Origin: Camarhynchus parvulus
Taxonomy: Eukaryota; Chordata; Aves; Passeriformes; Thraupidae
Reading direction: 5' to 3'
Assembly (NCBI RefSeq): GCF_901933205.1
Contig: NC_044573.1
Location: forward strand, 59,088,493-59,152,492
DNA length: 64,000 nt
Positions 58,227-64,000 of this stretch are shown one piece after another (the first letter of the stretch is position 1; each line of letters begins with the position of its first letter). The translations under genes were made by a program, and so were the position numbers. The notes under the pieces were generated by a model. It saw nothing but the letters and a program-made list of their open reading frames with translations. It had not been told where the DNA came from and searched no databases.

Positions 58227-61200
58227 CTGAAATACATTGCCACCTATGAAGACACTGAGTTCATATTCCCTATACCAAATAATCTGAATAGTCTCAATAA
58301 TATGCAAATTAAATCAAAGAAAAGGAAATTAAATTAGGTCTCAAAGTAATTTTCAAGATGACACATGCTTAATAAAGTGAAAGGACAGATGTTTCTAAGC
58401 CCTTTCTTAAAAGAGTTTTTAAAATTCCACTAAGGTCCTATTTATGAAGCAGAATATATTCAAATATTCTCCTTTGAAGACTATTTTTTTTTAATTTTTT
58501 TGGTTAATTTCCATTCTTGAGATCTAACTGGCAAACTGAAGTTTTCTGAAACGTTTCAACTTGTCTAAAAGATTTCCTTCACTCATATTGATGTGACATG
58601 TGACACAAAGTGGTTTCCTACCTCGAACTGAGGAAGATTTGTAGATATGCCCAATTTCAAGCTGTCTTGAAGCAGACAACTGCTTTAGACTAGACAGTCA
58701 AAAATCATAAATTCTTTCTGGTGAAATTAAAAAACAAACGTAGATCCTTGGATTTATGACTTCCAGTAGTCAAAAATTTTTGCTTACCTAAAATACACTC
58801 TGGACTATTTTTAATGGATTTTGCTGACCCCAGTTTTAAAGGACTGGAGTACTCTCATCTGCCTGCCTCAAATCAGTTTCACCAAAGGCAGCACCACTGT
58901 GTTACTCCAATGATATGTCAAGGGCAGGAAAAAAAAAAGTAGCACCTCAGGCACTTCCAAAATGATGCTTTAGAGATAAGAAAAATCCTATGTAAACAGG
59001 AATATGTAGGATAGATAATAACTATGGAAGAAATTTATCACTTTTCCACCTAGGACAGATTAAGTTTTTCTTCCTGTTTCATTATGCCAAAGTGTGGAAA
59101 GCAAGAACTGCATTTTCTGAAAAAACCCTGCAATTTGGCCTGCCTGTAGTCAGTTCCATTAGGGATCTTCTAAAAATAAACATATAAATAAATGCACACA
59201 AAAAAGATATAGGCAAGGAGGAAAAGATATACTGACACTGGACATAATTTAGATGAAGGGTCTGAAGTGAAGCCAAGGGAAGTCAAATTGTTATCTTAGT
59301 TTTGGGATTTTCTGAGATGGATTGGAGTTTTTTTCCCCATCAATTCTGCCTTTGGTTTTGATGAAAAAAAATTATTCACATATTGAATTCACAACTTCTG
59401 AGGACAAAATATTTAATCAAAAACTAAATCCCAATATTGACACCCTGTCACAGAAGTGTAGAAAGGAATTCAGGATTTCTCTCATACCTCCTCCATTATT
59501 CTTCTATAAGAAGCTCCTGTCTTACGCTTCTGGCAAATTTTGACACCCTTATGACACTGCAGTACTGGAAGAAGAGTATGAAACAGATGGATTTTCCTTT
59601 TATTCCCTTGCCTCATAGCATATTTCAAACTACTTATCCATCCAGTAGTCTACCTCAAAACTCTTCCTTGGTGCTCCTAAGATAGCACTTTCATATTGAT
59701 CTGTTGAGCATTTTTCCTCTGCTCTTTCTAATGAAGTATGAGGCAATCTGTTCCATATAATCCCTTGCTTTAGAATCTTTGTGCGACTGGACTGTGCCAC
59801 ATTTCTTGAAATACTGTCTTGTACACATAAGCTGTGCTACTTTCACTAGAAACCATCCTAGAAAAAGAATAAAACTATACAAAATGCTTGAGGTTTTTGA
59901 AGAAACAATCACAGATCTCACCTAACACATGGAATGCTGAATGGTCTGGATGCTCAAAATGAGTGCAAGAGAACAAACAAGATTAGAAACTCAAAACAAA
60001 ATGATTAAAACCCATTAACTGTATATGAGAGTCTAAATATGTTAGAATTGCCCTACCAGGAGAAGAAATAAGGATTTTAACATCATGAATAGCATGTATA
60101 AGGTGATCAACTGTCCTATGTCTCTTCAAAGCAAAAATAGAAATATCAGGAAGCAATGTCAAAACATAGGAGACATATCTTCCAACACTGTATAGCTGAG
60201 TTATGCAATTCATTCTCCCAGGAAAGTGGATGATAGAAATTCATAGAGGTTCAGAAGCCATCAGAGAAATTATGGGAAGAAAAAGTCACACAAAAATAAA
60301 GCTACTCAGCCTACTAAACAGAAAGAAAGAATTCTGGCTCACAGCATCCCTTGATAGCAACTTAGTGGCATCTCAGAAAACATGAAGGAATGTTACAAAA
60401 TAGTGAAATATATACTTCATAAATATTAAAATCATGGCACTTCAGAACAGCAACTGGTGTATTTCTCTATATGCTCTTTTTAGAGAGAAATTATTGACTA
60501 ATATGCCATTTCAGTACATTAAGGCAATAAGAGCCTGGATTTGAAAAATTTGAAGGAAAATAAGGGAAAAAATGGCATATGTAAGAGAATTTTTGCCATC
60601 TATGAAAACAAGAAAACTTTACTTCATTTGTCGTCTTCATTTAAGTTTTGAGAATTCATTGAAAATATAGGAGAGAATCCACTGAATTGTGCCATTCTGT
60701 CATTAGGCAGAATTCTGAAAACAGAATACAATCACTGACAAAAGACAACTCACTAAAGAGTAAGCATGATTAACTACTTCAAGGTGATCATGAGGCTTGC
60801 AAGAGCCTTACTTTATGCAAAAGTAAATATTTCAAATGGGTCTGTAGAGAATACATACATGTGTGGAGCACAGAGATCCACACCCATGCACCTGTACCTC
60901 CAGAGTTCTAAGAATGATTAATTTTTCTTCACTCTTCTTCCTTGCAGAGTGTATCCTATCCACTATCTTACTTCACTATTTAAAGAGTTTTATAACATTT
61001 TCTTTCAAGAGGCATTTTCAGAAAACATCTCTAGGGTCCTTTCCTCCCTACCCTGTAATGCACAGTGACTAATTTTCCTTCTGTTGAGTTGGCTGCCAAA
61101 ATTTCTTGGATCTCAGTGACTGCTTATAAAGAAGTAACCCTATCCTTAAGATAAACCATAAAACTTTATTTGAAATCAATGAATATATTCATGTATCTCT

Positions 61201-62605
61201 TAGTATAAAATGTATTCCTATATCGAGAAATTAAAAAATCTCTTTGTATATCTCAGGAAGAATGGAAGAAGGAGAGAAGTTCTGTCCCTCAAAAAAAAAC
61301 CTACTATATTTTCTACTCTAGCTATTGGGCTAGAGTAGGAAATTATTTCATTGTTGTCTGACAGTTTCATGTTGGCTATAGCATTTGAGGACTAATAACA
61401 CCTTGTTTGAAAGGCCTTTCTCCAGTCTGTCCTAAATTTGCAGGCAGCACTTTCAAAGGTTTGGCTAAATTTTTCTCATCTCTACTGTTTACTGGTTTAT
61501 TTCTTTGTGTGAGTAGAGAAGGCATAGAAGAGACTCAGTGGAATCAGATGAAAAAGCAATAAAACATTGCTCACAAATAAGTTCGCAATATATTCTTTCT
61601 CAAGAGAACAGAAAGCAGAGCTATCAGTTATAGGAAGAAATACTGCACTAGCAGTATTTCATAGAAAATGATGTGGTTTATGAAGTCAAAGATAGGCAGT
61701 GCAAATCTGATTCTAAACTGCTTGGAATTCTCAGCTAATTTTGTATTCCATTTATGTCTCCTTACAGTATGCACACACCTGATAACTGACATTTTCAGGC
61801 CTGCATAACTCTATCCCAGACAGTTTTTAGATCCATCACAACTTCAATAGACCGTGTCCCTGCCCAGCTGGATTCCCTCCTAGTTGTTTGCGTTGGTGAA
61901 GAGCTAAGCAAAGTCTAACTCTGGAAATATGCCCGGTCTTACTCATATAAATGTAACAAACTACCAGAATTTTTAACTTCAAGCCAAGTATTTTTCTCAG
62001 TCAGGTAAGTTTTCAGTATTTGGCATATTGCTTTATAAACAGCTGCCAATATAATTATATGTATACATTTATTTACAGATAATTAAATAACCAAACAGCA
62101 GACTTCTGAACTATGCCACAGAAATGGTTTATTTTGACCTACACCATTCTAAACATGGCAAAATATGTTTAGATATAATGTCTATTTATGTCTTTATAAT
62201 GTCTATTATATTGAACAAACTTTTCAGACAGTTACTATTTTTATTAGACCATTTGGTTTTCCAGGAAAAAAACTCCAAGCTTCCAGATGAAATTTCTAGT
62301 TCAAAAGCCATTCATCAGGTCTGACGCAGAAACTAAAAACAAACTGAGAAAAATTAGAATTCAATTAAAAATGTAGCTGCTACCTGTGGAGCAGGGAAAT
62401 AATTTCCTAGGGATTGCTTTCCACATAAGTAAGCATTTTCAAAAATGCAAATGCTATATCAACAGATATAAAGTATTAGACTTTGGTTTTTTTTCACATT
62501 TCTGTAAGCCTCAGCTAGAAAACTTGACTGGCAAACATGACAATCACATTTACGAGAATCAGACATTGTCACTAGGAGGTTGAAGACTGGGGTCTCTCTA
62601 CTCAC
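58227..62605 (-). other. LAMA2: LAMA2 intron (W1-W2)
   Basis: A 4.4-kb AT-rich intron. I looked for a further small exon and found none, since W1 and W2 join in frame directly. No transposon was identified. Confidence 0.8.
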
Positions 62606-62768
62606 TTTAACTCATCTTGAGCTATTTTTTCTTGCACACTGAGGTCTCTATTTCTCATCTCTATGACCATTCCTTCAGCCTCACTCTGCAGTTCTGGAAG
62701 ACTCTTCTCCAAAGTCTTGTCTTGAGTTCTGAGTGTCTCATTCAGTTTTACAGCATCTTCTTTTGCAG
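62606..62768 (-). CDS. LAMA2: LAMA2 exon W1: coiled coil, first exon in the window
   Basis: A 163-bp exon with acceptor tctcctgcag and donor TAAA|GTGAGT. CT completes an alanine codon from an upstream exon outside the window, and AA is left over. It encodes AKEDAVKLNETLRTQDKTLE, then KSLPELQSEAEGMVIEMRNR and DLSVQEKIAQDEL. KLNETL and the IA-DEL ending fit mammalian alpha-2, though this exon is more diverged than the LG exons. Sequon N-E-T. Confidence 0.95.
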
Positions 62769-64000
62769 CTGCAGGAGACCAAAATACATTTATGTAAGGA
62801 GCTAGTAATTAAAAACAACAGAGAAGCTGTCAACTCTATCAGCAAATGGAACACAACTTCCACTGGTTATTTCTGCTGTGATCCAATGGTCAGTAACAAA
62901 TAAGAAAATAATATATGTTTCATCAAACCTTTTATTATAGTTCACTTTTCAACAACAATTAAAGAAGTCTTTATATCCAGGATAATAAATACATTGCTCC
63001 CCTTCTCCTGCCCCTGAAAGAAAGACTTTACACTGAACCTTCAAAGCAAGCAGAAGACAGTTTTCTATACTGCTTGTAGAATTAAGGAGCAGGGAAGACA
63101 AGCAATGAAAATTAGGCTTAAATTACTTTCGGAGAACCTCAAAATATGTCATTTTTAGCATTCAGACTTAACAGTGCTGGGAAGAATAAACAACTGTGAA
63201 ACTTTAGAAAATGAAGCAGAAGAGGAGTGAGACACCCACAGATGTCTAAGCCCACTTATATGTTTAGAAGAAGATATGCAGAAATGTCAAAAAAAATTGA
63301 AGGTTGGAGTATATGAAGGTTTACTGTAAATGTGTTTGTAACAGCCAAATTATTCCAAACAGATAAAGCTGTACACATGGCATCATACTCAAGGATGGAC
63401 TAAAATCTTTCTGCCATAGCACAACACAAGATATTAAAATACCCACTTTCAGAAGAAACTAGGTTATTTATGCCAATCAGTTTCATCTTCAATTTTAAAA
63501 AGTACTGCTGCCCTTCCACAGTACAGAGTTCCCAAGTAACTGATTTCTCTGAAATGGCACTGTTCCTGGTCACAGGGGTACTTATGAGTATTTAAAGTTA
63601 AATCTTTAATTAAAGACATTAAAACCAGTCTTTCAAACCTCAGTAAATTACTATTTCATCTACACATAGTATAGGTTTAGAGCAAATGATGAAGAAAATT
63701 CTAATCTAATGATGTCTTTGATTAGCTGGTGAGAACTGAGATTTGTATCTTTAATAATGAGTGGTTTTGTGAGGTCTGGCAAAAGACTACACTTTCCTCA
63801 AATGGATCATAGATATCTCCTATATGTACTATATTATGTATCATTGCTAAGGTACCTCAGGCCAGGAAGAGGTCTATATTAGTTTTTTAAAAAGTCTATT
63901 AAAAAAATAGTGAGTAACCTCCCTGAATATTTACCCTAAAAGCGAAAATGAATATGTTAGCTAAGCTTTTCTTAGGTTCAGAAAAACTTATACCCAGTTT
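62769..64000 (-). other. LAMA2: LAMA2 intron, 3' part only
   Basis: The end, in gene direction, of the intron before W1. No exon or repeat is recognised. The upstream exon lies beyond 64000. Confidence 0.85.

Larger units (their letters stand above)
1..64000 (-). other. LAMA2: LAMA2 gene body, internal segment (laminin alpha-2)
   Basis: Twenty-four exons found on the minus strand join in a continuous reading frame and follow the laminin alpha-2 protein from the coiled coil through LG4. Diagnostic stretches include SIKVSVSSGGNCIRTY (LG1 start), KVSYDLGSGTASVISNQN (LG2), RRKRR followed by QTG (the LG3 cleavage site) and GLLFYMARINHADF (LG4). Laminin alpha-2 is a secreted basement-membrane chain of laminin-211 and laminin-221 in muscle, nerve and other tissues. 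Alpha-4 is excluded because of the LG3 basic site and the LG4 sequence, which match alpha-2 as I remember the human protein. Both the first exons and the last exons of the gene are outside the window. Confidence 0.97.

Noticed and set aside
1..64000. CRISPR arrays, operons, bacterial promoters and tRNA or rRNA genes.
   Set aside because: The window is vertebrate intronic and exonic DNA. No regularly spaced repeats or structural RNA signatures were seen on either strand.

Overview
The window is vertebrate nuclear DNA, almost certainly from a bird. It is AT-rich and intron-dominated, and it carries CR1 LINE remnants, which are the main avian and reptilian interspersed repeat. It also holds a 646-bp solo retroviral LTR of a type that looks songbird-like, though that is an impression from memory.

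Essentially all of the window lies inside one gene read on the minus strand: LAMA2, the laminin alpha-2 chain. Transcription runs from base 64000 towards base 1. I could place 24 exons with GT-AG splice sites whose codon phases all join in one open frame, plus one candidate 6-bp exon, for about 1,186 codons. Neither end of the gene is here: the N-terminal part lies beyond 64000, and the rest of LG4, LG5 and the 3' UTR lie before base 1.

In transcript order I label the exons W1 to W25. W1-W10 (62768 down to 33192) encode the end of the laminin coiled coil (domains II and I), which pairs with the beta and gamma chains. W11-W14 (31533-22888) encode LG1. W15-W19 (22331-14137) encode LG2, including a 12-bp microexon (W18). 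W20-W23 (11913-6354) encode LG3, with a basic protease-cleavage site and then a proline-rich linker. W24-W25 (1829-66) start LG4, the dystroglycan-binding part. LG1-LG3 contact integrins and LG4-LG5 bind alpha-dystroglycan, so the window covers the part of laminin-211 that links the assembled trimer to the muscle or Schwann cell surface.

The introns hold the rest. The 39318-45934 intron has the solo LTR. The 25664-30365 intron has an inverted pair of CR1 pieces that looks like one twin-primed insertion. The 14258-16779 intron has a CR1 tail and a CpG-rich island ending about 45 bp from the 12-bp microexon. I found no convincing independent gene, tRNA, rRNA or CRISPR array. The most interesting items are the two microexons, a 42-bp in-frame duplication that doubles the furin-type site in LG3, and the CpG island with a nearby 22-bp perfect palindrome.
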